Assembly: GCA_036824465.1 (NCBI GenBank)
Contig: DAITAC010000035.1
Coordinates: 1 to 37,942, forward strand
Direction: 5' to 3'
DNA length: 37,942 bases
Source of the DNA: JAKOQB01 sp036824465
GTDB taxonomy: Bacteria; Pseudomonadota; Gammaproteobacteria; Burkholderiales; Burkholderiaceae_F
Each line of letters begins with the position of its first letter. The stretch's first letter is position 1. Under the pieces are notes generated by a model, which searched no databases, was not told the DNA's origin, and worked only from the letters and a program-made list of their open reading frames with translations. Shown here one piece after another: positions 23,128-31,143 of this stretch. The translations under genes were made by a program, and so were the position numbers.

Positions 23128-24669
23128 ATGCGTGCCATCGTATTGACCACACTCAATGCCCGCTATGCGCATGCATCGCTCGCGCTGCGCTACCTGCGCG
23201 CAAACCTCGGCGCACTGCGCGGCGATAGTTGCATCGTCGAGTTCGTGCTTGGCCGCCGCGCCGAGGAGGTGGTCGAAAGACTTCTCTCGCTCGCGCCACG
23301 ACTGGTCGGATTCGGCGTGTACATCTGGAATGTCGAAGAAACGACGCGAGTCGTTGCGCTGCTCAAGACCGTCGCGCCGCAAGTGATGGTCGTCGTTGGC
23401 GGGCCGGAGGTGAGCCACGAAATCGAGTCGCAGCGCATCATCGCACTGGCCGATTACGTGGTCACGGGCTGGGGCGATGTGACGTTTGCGAAGCTCGCGC
23501 GCCAGATCCTCAGCGGGCCGCGACCGCTTATGAAGGTGAATGCAGGCGAGCAACCCGAGCTTGCGGGAATCTCGTCGCCCTATGGCGAATACACGGATGA
23601 CGATCTGCGCCATCGCAACGTGTATGTCGAGGCGTCGCGCGGCTGCCCGTTCAAGTGCGATTTCTGCCTGTCGGCGCTGGACAAGACGGCGTGGCCGTTT
23701 CCGCTCGCGCCCTTCCTGGATGATCTCGGCCGCCTCTACGAGCGCGGTGCACGGCACATCAAGTTCGTCGACCGCACCTTCAACCTGAAGGTCGAGACCT
23801 CGGCGGCGATCCTGCGCTTCTTCCTCGACTGCGTCGAAAGCAGCCCGCTCGATCCGCCGTTCGTGCATTTCGAATTGATTCCGGATCATCTGCCGGAGTC
23901 GCTGAAAGACCTGATCGCGCGCTTTCCGCCCGGCGTGCTGCAGTTCGAGATCGGCATCCAGACGTGGAACACCGAGGTGCAGAAACTGATTTCCCGGCGG
24001 CAGGACAACGCGGCGGCGGAAGAAAACATCCGCTGGTTGCGCGCGCACACGAATGCGCACCTGCACGTCGATCTGATTGCCGGGTTGCCGGGTGAGGACG
24101 TCGAAGGCTTTGCGCGCGGGTTCGATCGGCTGGTGCAGCTTAACCCGCACGAGATCCAAATCGGGATACTCAAGCGGCTGCGCGGCGCGCCGGTTTCCCG
24201 TCACACCGAGGCCTTCGGGCTGCGCTTCAACCCCGACCCGCCCTACAACGTGCTGGCGACCGATCGGATTGATTTCGCCACGATGCAACGGATCGCGCGC
24301 GCCGCGCGCTGCTGGGATCTGATCGGCAACTCGGGCCGCTTTGTTCGTGCGCTGCCGCTTCTGCTGGGCGGTGCGCCGTTCGCGCGCCTGCTCGCATTTT
24401 CCGATGCGCTTTTCGCCGACACGGGCCGCACGCACGCAATCGCCAACGAGCAACTGTACGAACTGCTGTACCGCTGGCTAAGCGAGGCCGGAGACATCGC
24501 GCCGGCAGTCGTCGCCGGAGCGCTCGCCGAGGATTACCTTGCCAGCGGCGCACGCGGCAGCCTTTCTTTCGCCGACACCGCGCATGCGCCGCGCGAACGA
24601 CGCGGAGGTGCAGCGCCGGACGTGCCGCACCGGCAGCGTCGCCATCTGCGCGCGACTATTTCATCGTGA
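23128..24669 (+). CDS. B12-binding-domain radical SAM protein (DUF4080 type)
   Basis: A 513-residue enzyme. The N-terminal 135 residues form a cobalamin-binding-type Rossmann domain (LVGFGVYIWNVEETTRVV, VVVGGPEVSHE), but the base-off DxHxxG motif is not seen. The radical SAM core has CPFKCDFC, with the [4Fe-4S] cysteines at 173, 177 and 180. It is followed by HIKFVDRTFNL and QFEIGIQTWN, then HVDLIAGLPGED. The C-terminal about 150 residues resemble DUF4080. The reaction is unknown; methyltransfer or other radical chemistry is possible. The last 40 residues are Arg-rich and poorly conserved in look. Its 3' end overlaps the convergent SQR-CBS gene by 14 bases. Confidence 0.92.
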   Translation: MRAIVLTTLNARYAHASLALRYLRANLGALRGDSCIVEFVLGRRAEEVVERLLSLAPRLVGFGVYIWNVEETTRVVALLKTVAPQVMVVVGGPEVSHEIESQRIIALADYVVTGWGDVTFAKLARQILSGPRPLMKVNAGEQPELAGISSPYGEYTDDDLRHRNVYVEASRGCPFKCDFCLSALDKTAWPFPLAPFLDDLGRLYERGARHIKFVDRTFNLKVETSAAILRFFLDCVESSPLDPPFVHFELIPDHLPESLKDLIARFPPGVLQFEIGIQTWNTEVQKLISRRQDNAAAEENIRWLRAHTNAHLHVDLIAGLPGEDVEGFARGFDRLVQLNPHEIQIGILKRLRGAPVSRHTEAFGLRFNPDPPYNVLATDRIDFATMQRIARAARCWDLIGNSGRFVRALPLLLGGAPFARLLAFSDALFADTGRTHAIANEQLYELLYRWLSEAGDIAPAVVAGALAEDYLASGARGSLSFADTAHAPRERRGGAAPDVPHRQRRHLRATISS

Positions 24670-26359
24670 AAAGTTTGATCAGGTCACCGCGCGAAACGAC
24701 GCCGCGCACCTGCCGCGCGTCGTCGGTGACGATCAGGCGCTTGATGCGATGGCGCGTCATCAGTTCGACCGCGCGTTCCAGCGAGTCCGTCTCGCGCACG
24801 GTGACCGGGTCGGGTGTCATCAGGTCGTCGACGATCGTGCCCATGGTCTTGCGCGCGCGCCGCTTGCGCACGACCGTGTCGATCACGTCGCTGAACCGGG
24901 AGCGGCTCAGGTCCATCGCGCTCAGCAGATCGGCTTCAGTGAGTATCCCGGTGAGCCGCCCCTCGACGTCGACCACCGGAACTCCGGAGATCTTCTTCGC
25001 CAGCATCACGTTGGCTGCGTCGACCAGCGACGAACCCTGGTGAACCGTGGCGACCTCGCGTGTCATCACGTCGCCGACGTGCATGGCGCGCGCATGCCGG
25101 ATCTGCGGCGCGGTCGACACGTCCTTGCCGAGGAACGACATGTGCGACGGCAGCAGCGGCACGTTCGGCAGCCGTCCCGGCAGCAGCAGGTTCCAGTACA
25201 CCCACTTGAATGCGATCTTGCCCATGTGGTTCATGTAGCTCTCGCGCAGCAGCGAGAACGGACCGGTGTGCGGCAACGGGAACGACCCTTCCAGTGGCTC
25301 GATGTCGTAATTGAAGTCGAGCAGCATCGCCTTGTGATGGCCGGTTTCGACAAAGCAGTTTGCGTGGCCGTCGAACGAGGCGAGCGGCGGCTTGCCGTCG
25401 ATCTCGCGCAGCAGGTTTTCGATCACCGTTTCGGCCTCGAAGTGCGCCACGGAGCCGGCCTTCGAAGTGGCGACGTTGGTGTTGTCGCCCAGACCGTAGA
25501 TGCGGTCGGCGCCGCGTGCCTTCAGCGTGCGCGGATCGGTCTGCAGGTAGCCGGCGCCATCACCCAGCCCGGAATCGTCGAGCACGCTGGCGCCAAGGTT
25601 CGGCGGAATTACCGCCAAGAGGTCGTAATCGAGCGTGCGCCCGTCGAACGAATGCAGCGTCTTGCCTGCCGCATCGACACGGCTGGCGGCGAAGTTCGGC
25701 ACCACGCGGATGCCCTTGTCGTCGGCGACCTTCGACAGCACGCGATTGGCGTTGGGCTTGGTGAACGCGCCCGTATACGGCGTGACGAGCGAAATGTCGA
25801 TCCGCTCGCGTACGCCCTTGAGGCGGAAGTAGTAATCGGCAAGAAAGGCGAATTCGAGCGGCGCCACCGGGCACTTGATCGGCATCTCGCAGATATCGAT
25901 CACGAGCTTGCCTTCCTCCATTGCCGCGATCGATTGCTGCATGCCGAGCGCGCCTTCGAGCGTGTAGAAGGTGTGCACGCCGTCGGTGCCGAGCACCTCC
26001 GCCAGGCCGTCGATCTCCTCGGGCGCCACCCGGCAGCCGAGCGCGGAGATCAGGAAGTCATAGTCGAACCGGCCGCGGTCGGTTTCGATCACACGCTTTT
26101 CGTGGTCGATGGCGTTGACCTGCGCGGCGACGAATTTCACCTCCTGCGGCAGCGGCTGTGCGATGCGCTCGATCACGTCGCTTTCCGCTTCGTAGCCGTA
26201 CAGCTTGAACGGCAGGAACAGCAGTCCGGGTTGGTAGACGTGGATCGACGCGCGGTCGATCACGGTGATCGACCAGTTGCGCAGGTCGAGCTTGCGCGAC
26301 AGCAGATTGGAGGTCAGCACGCCGGCCGTGCCAGCACCCAGGATCACAATGTTCTTCAT
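24656..26359 (-). CDS. Sulfide:quinone reductase-like flavoprotein fused to two CBS domains
   Basis: A 567-residue two-part protein. Residues 1-420 are a FAD/NAD(P)-binding pyridine nucleotide-disulfide oxidoreductase of the SQR/NDH-2 type: GAGTAG (8-13), CPVAPLEF with Cys163, and GLGDNTNVATSKAGS as the second FAD motif. They end with amphipathic helices (IAFKWVYWNLLLPG) typical of SQR membrane attachment. Other cysteines are 109, 157 and 335. Residues about 427-480 and 508-565 are two CBS domains (DVMTREVATV, DLMTPDPVTV), which normally bind adenine nucleotides and regulate the attached enzyme. Start: MKNIVILG at 26359; the longer frame has no signal of its own. Whether the substrate is sulfide or another thiol or quinone couple is not decided by sequence. 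Confidence 0.92.
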   Translation of the reverse strand: MKNIVILGAGTAGVLTSNLLSRKLDLRNWSITVIDRASIHVYQPGLLFLPFKLYGYEAESDVIERIAQPLPQEVKFVAAQVNAIDHEKRVIETDRGRFDYDFLISALGCRVAPEEIDGLAEVLGTDGVHTFYTLEGALGMQQSIAAMEEGKLVIDICEMPIKCPVAPLEFAFLADYYFRLKGVRERIDISLVTPYTGAFTKPNANRVLSKVADDKGIRVVPNFAASRVDAAGKTLHSFDGRTLDYDLLAVIPPNLGASVLDDSGLGDGAGYLQTDPRTLKARGADRIYGLGDNTNVATSKAGSVAHFEAETVIENLLREIDGKPPLASFDGHANCFVETGHHKAMLLDFNYDIEPLEGSFPLPHTGPFSLLRESYMNHMGKIAFKWVYWNLLLPGRLPNVPLLPSHMSFLGKDVSTAPQIRHARAMHVGDVMTREVATVHQGSSLVDAANVMLAKKISGVPVVDVEGRLTGILTEADLLSAMDLSRSRFSDVIDTVVRKRRARKTMGTIVDDLMTPDPVTVRETDSLERAVELMTRHRIKRLIVTDDARQVRGVVSRGDLIKLFTMK

Positions 26360-26535
26360 CGTTGAACGTCCGGTCTGGATGGCAACTCGATTCACTACCG
26401 CGCGCCGGGCAGGGAGCGCACGAATCATCGTCGCAGAGAGGCGGGCCGAAGGGCTTGACGGCTGGCAAGCCCATGCCAAAGCGGCGAGTCATGCGGACGA
26501 TTCCCGTCAAGGTTGAATCTGGATAGTCTGTGCGC

Positions 26536-27294
26536 ATGGTCTGGCAGTCGCTCGACACCGTTCCGCTTGACTTGGGTACCGGCATTTCGCCGGCGCGGGC
26601 ACGCGCAATCACGCAGGCGCTGACGCGACGCGTGCTGCCGCTGGTCCGGCTGTTGGACGGGCGCGCCGAACCGCTGGCGACGGCGGCACTGTTCGTCGTC
26701 GATGGGCACGTGCTGCTGTTGACCTGCAAGCATGTGCTCGATCAGGGCGTCGCGGTCGGCGATCTCGGCGTTCCGCTGGCATCCAGCAATACGATCTTCT
26801 GGCTTCGGCGCGCGCAGCCGCGCGTGCTCGAACACCCACAGCGCGACCTCGCATGCATCGCGCTTGCGCCGCGCGCTTCCGCCCTGCTGTTCGCGCATTG
26901 GCGCGCCGCGCCGCTGCGCGTCGAGCAGCGAACCGATGCGTCGGTGCGTACGCTGGCGGTTGCCGGCTATCCCTATGCGCAGATGCGCCGCGCGGCGCAG
27001 ATCATGTACGCCAAGCCGGTCGTTTGGTTCACTCGCGGCAGCGCATTGGCTGCGGCGGGCGATATGCGACTGCACTATCGCCGGGTTGCGACGCGCATCG
27101 ACGGCATCGAGGTGCATACGCCGCCGCTCGACGGCGTGTCGGGTGCGACCTGCTGGGCGGTGACCGATGAGGACGGCCACGACGGCTGTGTTCTGCTCCC
27201 GATCGCGGTGCAGTTCGCCTTCAAGCACGACGAGTACGCGCGCGCCGAGCCGGTGCACGCGGCGGCGGCGCTGATCGATCGATTGAGAAACTGA
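26536..27294 (+). CDS. Trypsin-like serine peptidase-fold protein, cytosolic
   Basis: A 252-residue protein with a recognisable chymotrypsin-type triad layout: LLTCKHVLD (His66), HPQRDLACIAL (Asp104) and LDGVSGATCW (Ser202). The oxyanion motif is GVSGAT in place of the common GxSGGP or GxSGSP, so activity may be altered. No signal peptide or transmembrane segment is present, which is unusual for this fold outside stress or defence contexts. The ATG at 26536 was chosen; a GTG two codons earlier (26530) is possible. No clear Shine-Dalgarno is seen. It diverges from the SQR-CBS gene and converges with the HNH gene, so it stands alone. Confidence 0.75.
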   Translation: MVWQSLDTVPLDLGTGISPARARAITQALTRRVLPLVRLLDGRAEPLATAALFVVDGHVLLLTCKHVLDQGVAVGDLGVPLASSNTIFWLRRAQPRVLEHPQRDLACIALAPRASALLFAHWRAAPLRVEQRTDASVRTLAVAGYPYAQMRRAAQIMYAKPVVWFTRGSALAAAGDMRLHYRRVATRIDGIEVHTPPLDGVSGATCWAVTDEDGHDGCVLLPIAVQFAFKHDEYARAEPVHAAAALIDRLRN

Positions 27295-27308
27295 GCGCGT
27301 GCGCGGCG

Positions 27309-27890
27309 CTAGGCGTGCGCCCAGCGCGAGTGCCGCGGCAGCGTGACCTGCAGGAAGGCCATCTGGTCGGCGAGGATGCGCCGGTTGCTCAGGATGAATC
27401 CTTCGTTGCGGCACACGCGGTAGGGCACGTACAGCAGTGGCATGCGTGCTTCTTCCGGCGTGCGGCTGCCCTTGCGGGTGTTGCACGAACGACAGGCGGT
27501 CACCACGTTGGTCCAGTCATGCTGGCCGCCGCGCGACACCGGACGGATGTGCTCTACCGTCAGATCGCTTTCCGCAAAATGTCCGCCGCAGTAACCGCAG
27601 ATGTGGCGGTCGCGTGCAAACAATCGATACTTGGTCAGCCCGACGTGCGCATGCCCGAGCGGGATGCGGTGGCGACCGCGAATCATCACGATCGAGCTGG
27701 TGATGAACTCCGAACGTTGGCCGGAGATTTCCTGCGTGCCGCCGCTCATCGAGAAAAGGTTGTCGCCGAGATCCGTCAGTACCTTGCCTGATGCGCGATA
27801 ACGCGCCGCGCGCGCCAGCACTGCCCAACGGACCGGCTGGCCGTTGGAGTCGACGATCAGGATGCGAGGCCAAGACTCCGAGGCAAACAT
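27309..27890 (-). CDS. HNH endonuclease
   Basis: A 193-residue HNH nuclease. The core is CGYCG (98-102), VEHIRPVSRGG with the catalytic Glu-His at 113-114, WTNVV (Asn128) and CRSCNTRKG (133-141), with two CxxC pairs for a structural zinc. The first 90 residues (WPRILIVDSNGQPVRWAVLARAARY) match the leader of the widespread bacterial HNH proteins that stand alone in genomes and are not tied to a mobile intron or restriction system. The start at 27890 was chosen from the family-like N-terminus; the Shine-Dalgarno is weak. About 160 gene-free bases separate it from the lipoprotein gene upstream. Confidence 0.9.
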   Translation of the reverse strand: MFASESWPRILIVDSNGQPVRWAVLARAARYRASGKVLTDLGDNLFSMSGGTQEISGQRSEFITSSIVMIRGRHRIPLGHAHVGLTKYRLFARDRHICGYCGGHFAESDLTVEHIRPVSRGGQHDWTNVVTACRSCNTRKGSRTPEEARMPLLYVPYRVCRNEGFILSNRRILADQMAFLQVTLPRHSRWAHA

Positions 27891-28054
27891 GTCGCAAGTT
27901 TGCCACGACGCTTCATTCTTTGCATGAGCCAGCCGGCCTAACCGGTTGACCGCAAAAGGCTTGAGACGCATTCCGCTGCGGCGCCGGCCGCCAGCAAGGG
28001 CGGTGCGGGTCCGGGGCCGGGACATTCGGGCGCTGGGCACTCCCGCCTGGCGCG

Positions 28055-28588
28055 TCAGTCTTTCCTGTCGCTGCCGCCCACGAACCGAGGGTCCGGCCCG
28101 GACTCGACTCTTCGGACGATGCCGGACTTGTCGAAGTAGATCGCCATCTCGGAGTACCACGCAAGGTCTTCAAGGTATGGATACATCCACGCGGTCAGTC
28201 CGGACAGCGTGTAGGTCTGGATCAGCCGCGGCGGGCCAAATTCGCGCCGAATGATGGTCATATCGTCCTGGCCAACGCGGACCTGCGCAAAGTGCGCGGC
28301 AGAAATCACCTCCTCGACGCGGAGAACCCGTCCCTGCGCATCGACATCGACCATCCAGGTCTGCTGGTACAAGCGCCCGATCGGATACGCCAGGCGTCGC
28401 GCCTGCAGCGGGGTTGGCAACGGGTAGACCTCCGCCGGCTGGCCGAACCGGCTGATCACTTCCGATTCCGGCGTTCCGGGCACGATCGAGCTCGGTGCGG
28501 CGCACCCGGCGAGCGAAAGCATCGCGGCGACGGTGATCAGTATCGCCTTCGCGTGGGCAAGCGCTCCAACGGGTTTCCGCATCGGCAT
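28055..28588 (-). CDS. BamE/SmpA-like lipoprotein
   Basis: A 177-residue protein with a lipoprotein signal ending in lipobox LAGC, so it is expected in the outer or inner membrane leaflet facing the periplasm. After it, VPGTPESEVISRFGQPAEVYPL and TWMVDVDAQGRVLRVEEV follow the pattern of BamE (SmpA/OmlA) domains, repeated in weaker form in the C-terminal half (VGQDDMTIIRREFGPPRLI). True BamE is shorter, about 110-120 residues, so this is probably a paralogous envelope lipoprotein. The ATG has aaGGAGcgacagt upstream. It diverges from the SRPBCC gene over 43 bases. Confidence 0.85.
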   Translation of the reverse strand: MPMRKPVGALAHAKAILITVAAMLSLAGCAAPSSIVPGTPESEVISRFGQPAEVYPLPTPLQARRLAYPIGRLYQQTWMVDVDAQGRVLRVEEVISAAHFAQVRVGQDDMTIIRREFGPPRLIQTYTLSGLTAWMYPYLEDLAWYSEMAIYFDKSGIVRRVESGPDPRFVGGSDRKD

Positions 28589-28631
28589 ACTGTCGCTCCT
28601 TCGAACGCAAGGATAGTCAGGGGGACGGCAA

Positions 28632-29162
28632 ATGAAATGGCTTATTCGCACGATCCTGGGCCTCGTGGTCCTGGGCGTGGTTCTGCTGGCGATCGGCCTC
28701 GTGCTGCCTGCCCACTTCCGGATCGAGCGCACCGTCAGCATCAACGCACCGGCGGACAAAGTGTATTCGTTGGTCGTCGATCCACGCGAATGGAAGCGCT
28801 GGACCGTCTGGAACCAGCGCGATCCGGCAATGAAGATCAACTATGGCGGGCCGACCGCCGGTGTCGGTGCGCGCTGGGCGTGGGAAAGCAAAACCGAAGG
28901 CAACGGCGTGATGGAATTCACCGAAGCGCTGCCGAACCAGCGCATTGGCTACAAGCTGTCATTCCCCGATTATGGAATGCAGTCAGCAGGGGTGGTGGCG
29001 ATTGCCCCTGCGGGCAATGGGGTGCGGGTCAGTTGGACCAACGAAGGGGAAATGGGTGCGAATCCGATCAACCGCTGGTTTGGTCTGCTGATGGACCGCA
29101 TGGTCGGGAAAGACTTCGAGGCCGGCCTGGCTAACCTCAAAAAGCTGGCCGAGGCCGGTTGA
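28632..29162 (+). CDS. Membrane-anchored SRPBCC (polyketide cyclase-like) protein
   Basis: A 176-residue protein. One hydrophobic helix (residues about 5-26, TILGLVVLGVVLLAIGLVL) anchors it in the membrane or serves as a signal. The rest is a START/Bet v1-like fold (HFRIERTVSINAPADKVYSLVVDPREWKRWTVWNQ), as in the polyketide cyclase/dehydrase group found in many proteobacteria. The ligand is unknown. The ATG has caGGGGGacggcaa upstream. No partner gene is evident; it is convergent with a small lipoprotein gene. Confidence 0.88.
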   Translation: MKWLIRTILGLVVLGVVLLAIGLVLPAHFRIERTVSINAPADKVYSLVVDPREWKRWTVWNQRDPAMKINYGGPTAGVGARWAWESKTEGNGVMEFTEALPNQRIGYKLSFPDYGMQSAGVVAIAPAGNGVRVSWTNEGEMGANPINRWFGLLMDRMVGKDFEAGLANLKKLAEAG

Positions 29163-29204
29163 ACTGCTATCAGTGAAACGATCGCTCGCGCAACCGTGTC
29201 CGCG

Positions 29205-29396
29205 CTACTGCTCGGTTTTCTTGCGTGGGTAGTTGAGCCAGTAGACCTGCACGCCAGACTGGCGCGCGGCGGACTCGATGGCAGCAACCTTGGCGTTGTC
29301 AACCTCATACGCGGATGTCCCGGTCGCGTTCATGCTGGCGCAACCCCCCAGCATCAGCGGCACCATTGAGGCAAGCCCGAGGCAGATCATTTTCAT
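29205..29396 (-). CDS. Small lipoprotein, 63 residues
   Basis: The signal MKMICLGLASMVPLMLGGC has a lipobox LGGC at Cys19, preceded by a strong Shine-Dalgarno (ccGGGAGGaaacg). The 44-residue mature peptide (ASMNATGTSAYEVDNAKVAAIESAARQSG..., ending VYWLNYPRKKTEQ) looks like a short helix with a basic tail. No named family is recognised. Similar tiny lipoproteins accompany envelope stress or efflux functions, but no such link is visible here. Expression as a single gene is likely. Confidence 0.8.
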   Translation of the reverse strand: MKMICLGLASMVPLMLGGCASMNATGTSAYEVDNAKVAAIESAARQSGVQVYWLNYPRKKTEQ

Positions 29397-29563
29397 CGTT
29401 TCCTCCCGGTGTCTGAAAGTCAATACAGACAGCGTCAATCACTGACGCTTAATCTACGCCGGCCACACAACCTTTCAAGCCAGATGCGACGAATGCCGCA
29501 ATTTCCGGCACAAAGCGGTGGCGCCGGGGTCGGATTTCCTGCTGACTGGCTGGCGCCGAGCCG

Positions 29564-30763
29564 ATGACGCGCGCAACCGCGGCGCTCGTCATCACCACAG
29601 CGATCCAGATTGCCGTGGCGCTGGCTGCGCTCACTGTGCCCGCCATTGCGCCCGTCGTCGCGCGCGATCTGGGCGTGCCCACGTCGATGGTCGGCAGCTA
29701 CGTATCCGCCGTCTACATCGGAGCATCCACCGCTGCGCTGATCGGCGGTGGTCTGGTGCTCCGAATGGGCGCGATCCGGCTGTCGCAGTTGGGGTTGATC
29801 GCTTGTGCCGGTGCGCTCGCGCTCGTGCTGGCGCCCTCGGTCGCCGTCGTCGCGATTGCCGCTGTTCTGCTTGGACTGGGCTACGGGCCGATCACACCGG
29901 CGTCGAGTCACGTGCTGGCGCGCACCGCGACGCCGCGGAACATTGCGCTGACGCTTTCGATCAAGCAGACCGGCGTGCCCGCCGGCATGGCGCTGGCAGG
30001 GCTTGTCGTGCCGCCCCTGGCGATCGCCTTCGGCTGGCGAGCGGCCGTACTGATTGTTGCGTTGCTGTGCGTGGCCGTTGCGCTGGCGGCGCAAGCGCTG
30101 CGCACCGATCTGGATGCGGATCGCGATCGAGGTGCGCGCGTCACTTTCCGGCAGTTGCTGGCCGGGCTGCGCCTGGTGGTGTCGACACCGCGCCTGCGCA
30201 CCGTGGCCGCGGTGTCATTCATCTACTCCGGAATGCAGATGTGCACATCGAGTTTCATCGTTGCGTATCTGGCGGAAGAGGTTGGTTTGTCGCTCGTCAC
30301 GGCGGGCATCGGCCTGACGGCCGCCAACGTCGCTGGGGTGGCGGCCCGGATCGCGTGGGGCGCAGTGGCTGATCGCTGGTTGTCCCCGCGCGTCACGCTG
30401 GCGCTGATCGGCGCCCTGATCGCGGTGTTTGCCTGCATCGTTGCGCTCTTTTCCAGCGCCTGGCCGCTGCCGGCGATGTTCGCCGTGCTCGCCGCACTGG
30501 GCGCGACCGCCATCGGCTGGAACGGCGTGTATCTCGCTGAAGTGGCGCGTATCGCCCCGCCCGGTCAGGCCGGACTGGCCACCGGCGGGTGCCTGTTCTT
30601 CACGTTCATCGGCGTCGTGATCAGTCCGTCGCTGTTCGGCTGGCTGCAGCGGGCGAGCGGGAGCTATGCCGCAAGTTTCGTGGCGGCGGCGATCGTGTGC
30701 GCCGCGGTGGCGCTGCTGCTTTTCTTCAGCGGGCGCGCAGACTCGTCGTCTACGGCGCCTTGA
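29564..30763 (+). CDS. MFS transporter
   Basis: A 399-residue, about 12-helix major facilitator superfamily permease of the inner membrane. Hydrophobic helices alternate with short loops. Family marks include GYGPITPASSHVLAR after helix 4 and SIKQTGVPAGMALAG in helix 5. The motif-A-like loop between helices 8 and 9 contains RIAWGAVADRW. The two halves are separated by a charged loop (RTDLDADRDRGARVTF). The organisation resembles CynX/NarK-like and sugar-phosphate-independent exporters, and the substrate is not predictable. Its 3' end overlaps the convergent cusF-like gene by 14 bases. Confidence 0.88.
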   Translation: MTRATAALVITTAIQIAVALAALTVPAIAPVVARDLGVPTSMVGSYVSAVYIGASTAALIGGGLVLRMGAIRLSQLGLIACAGALALVLAPSVAVVAIAAVLLGLGYGPITPASSHVLARTATPRNIALTLSIKQTGVPAGMALAGLVVPPLAIAFGWRAAVLIVALLCVAVALAAQALRTDLDADRDRGARVTFRQLLAGLRLVVSTPRLRTVAAVSFIYSGMQMCTSSFIVAYLAEEVGLSLVTAGIGLTAANVAGVAARIAWGAVADRWLSPRVTLALIGALIAVFACIVALFSSAWPLPAMFAVLAALGATAIGWNGVYLAEVARIAPPGQAGLATGGCLFFTFIGVVISPSLFGWLQRASGSYAASFVAAAIVCAAVALLLFFSGRADSSSTAP

Positions 30764-31082
30764 CGATCTGCGTCACGATCAGATCGTCGCCCTTCTGCTC
30801 GGCGGCGAACTTCACTTTGTCGCCGACGTTCAAGCCCTCGGCCATCTTCGGCTCCTTGAATCTAAAGCCCATCGTCATTGCGCCCATGCCGAGGTTCTTG
30901 ATCTCGCCGTGCTTCAGCAAAACCGTGCCCTTTGCTTTATCGATGCGACGCACTTCGCCCTCGGTGAGGTCGGCCTTGACGGCCGCCTGGGCGACGGTGG
31001 TTCCATGGCCGGCGTGCTGGGCCAGGGCCGGAATTGCAAGCGCGCCGAATAGCAGAGCGGCGAACAGGGCGGACGTCTTCAT
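30750..31082 (-). CDS. cusF: CusF-like periplasmic copper-binding protein
   Basis: A 110-residue exported protein with a signal peptide at 1-21 (MKTSALFAALLFGALAIPALA) and a CusF OB-fold. In E. coli CusF, copper is held by a His, two Met and a stacking Trp. Here the candidate ligands are His58 and Met69/Met71 in GMGAMTMGF. The Trp position holds Met66, as in many betaproteobacterial relatives. It probably carries Cu(I) or Ag(I) to the CusCBA pump. It is the last gene of the copper operon, 62 bases past the oxidase stop, with ggag upstream of the ATG. Confidence 0.88.
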   Translation of the reverse strand: MKTSALFAALLFGALAIPALAQHAGHGTTVAQAAVKADLTEGEVRRIDKAKGTVLLKHGEIKNLGMGAMTMGFRFKEPKMAEGLNVGDKVKFAAEQKGDDLIVTQIVKAP

Positions 31083-31143
31083 CTTCGATTCTCCGTTGGA
31101 ATAATTCGGTGGTTGATTGCCGGCGCCGCGCAGGGCGCGCCGC

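Noticed and set aside
24539..26365. 608-codon plus-strand frame opposite the SQR-CBS gene
   Set aside because: Shadow frame with no recognisable domain; the minus-strand gene has intact FAD and CBS motifs.
24656..30763. The two convergent 14-base gene overlaps (24656-24669 and 30750-30763) as a designed feature
   Set aside because: Equal length appears coincidental; the sequences differ and convergent overlaps are common in compact genomes.
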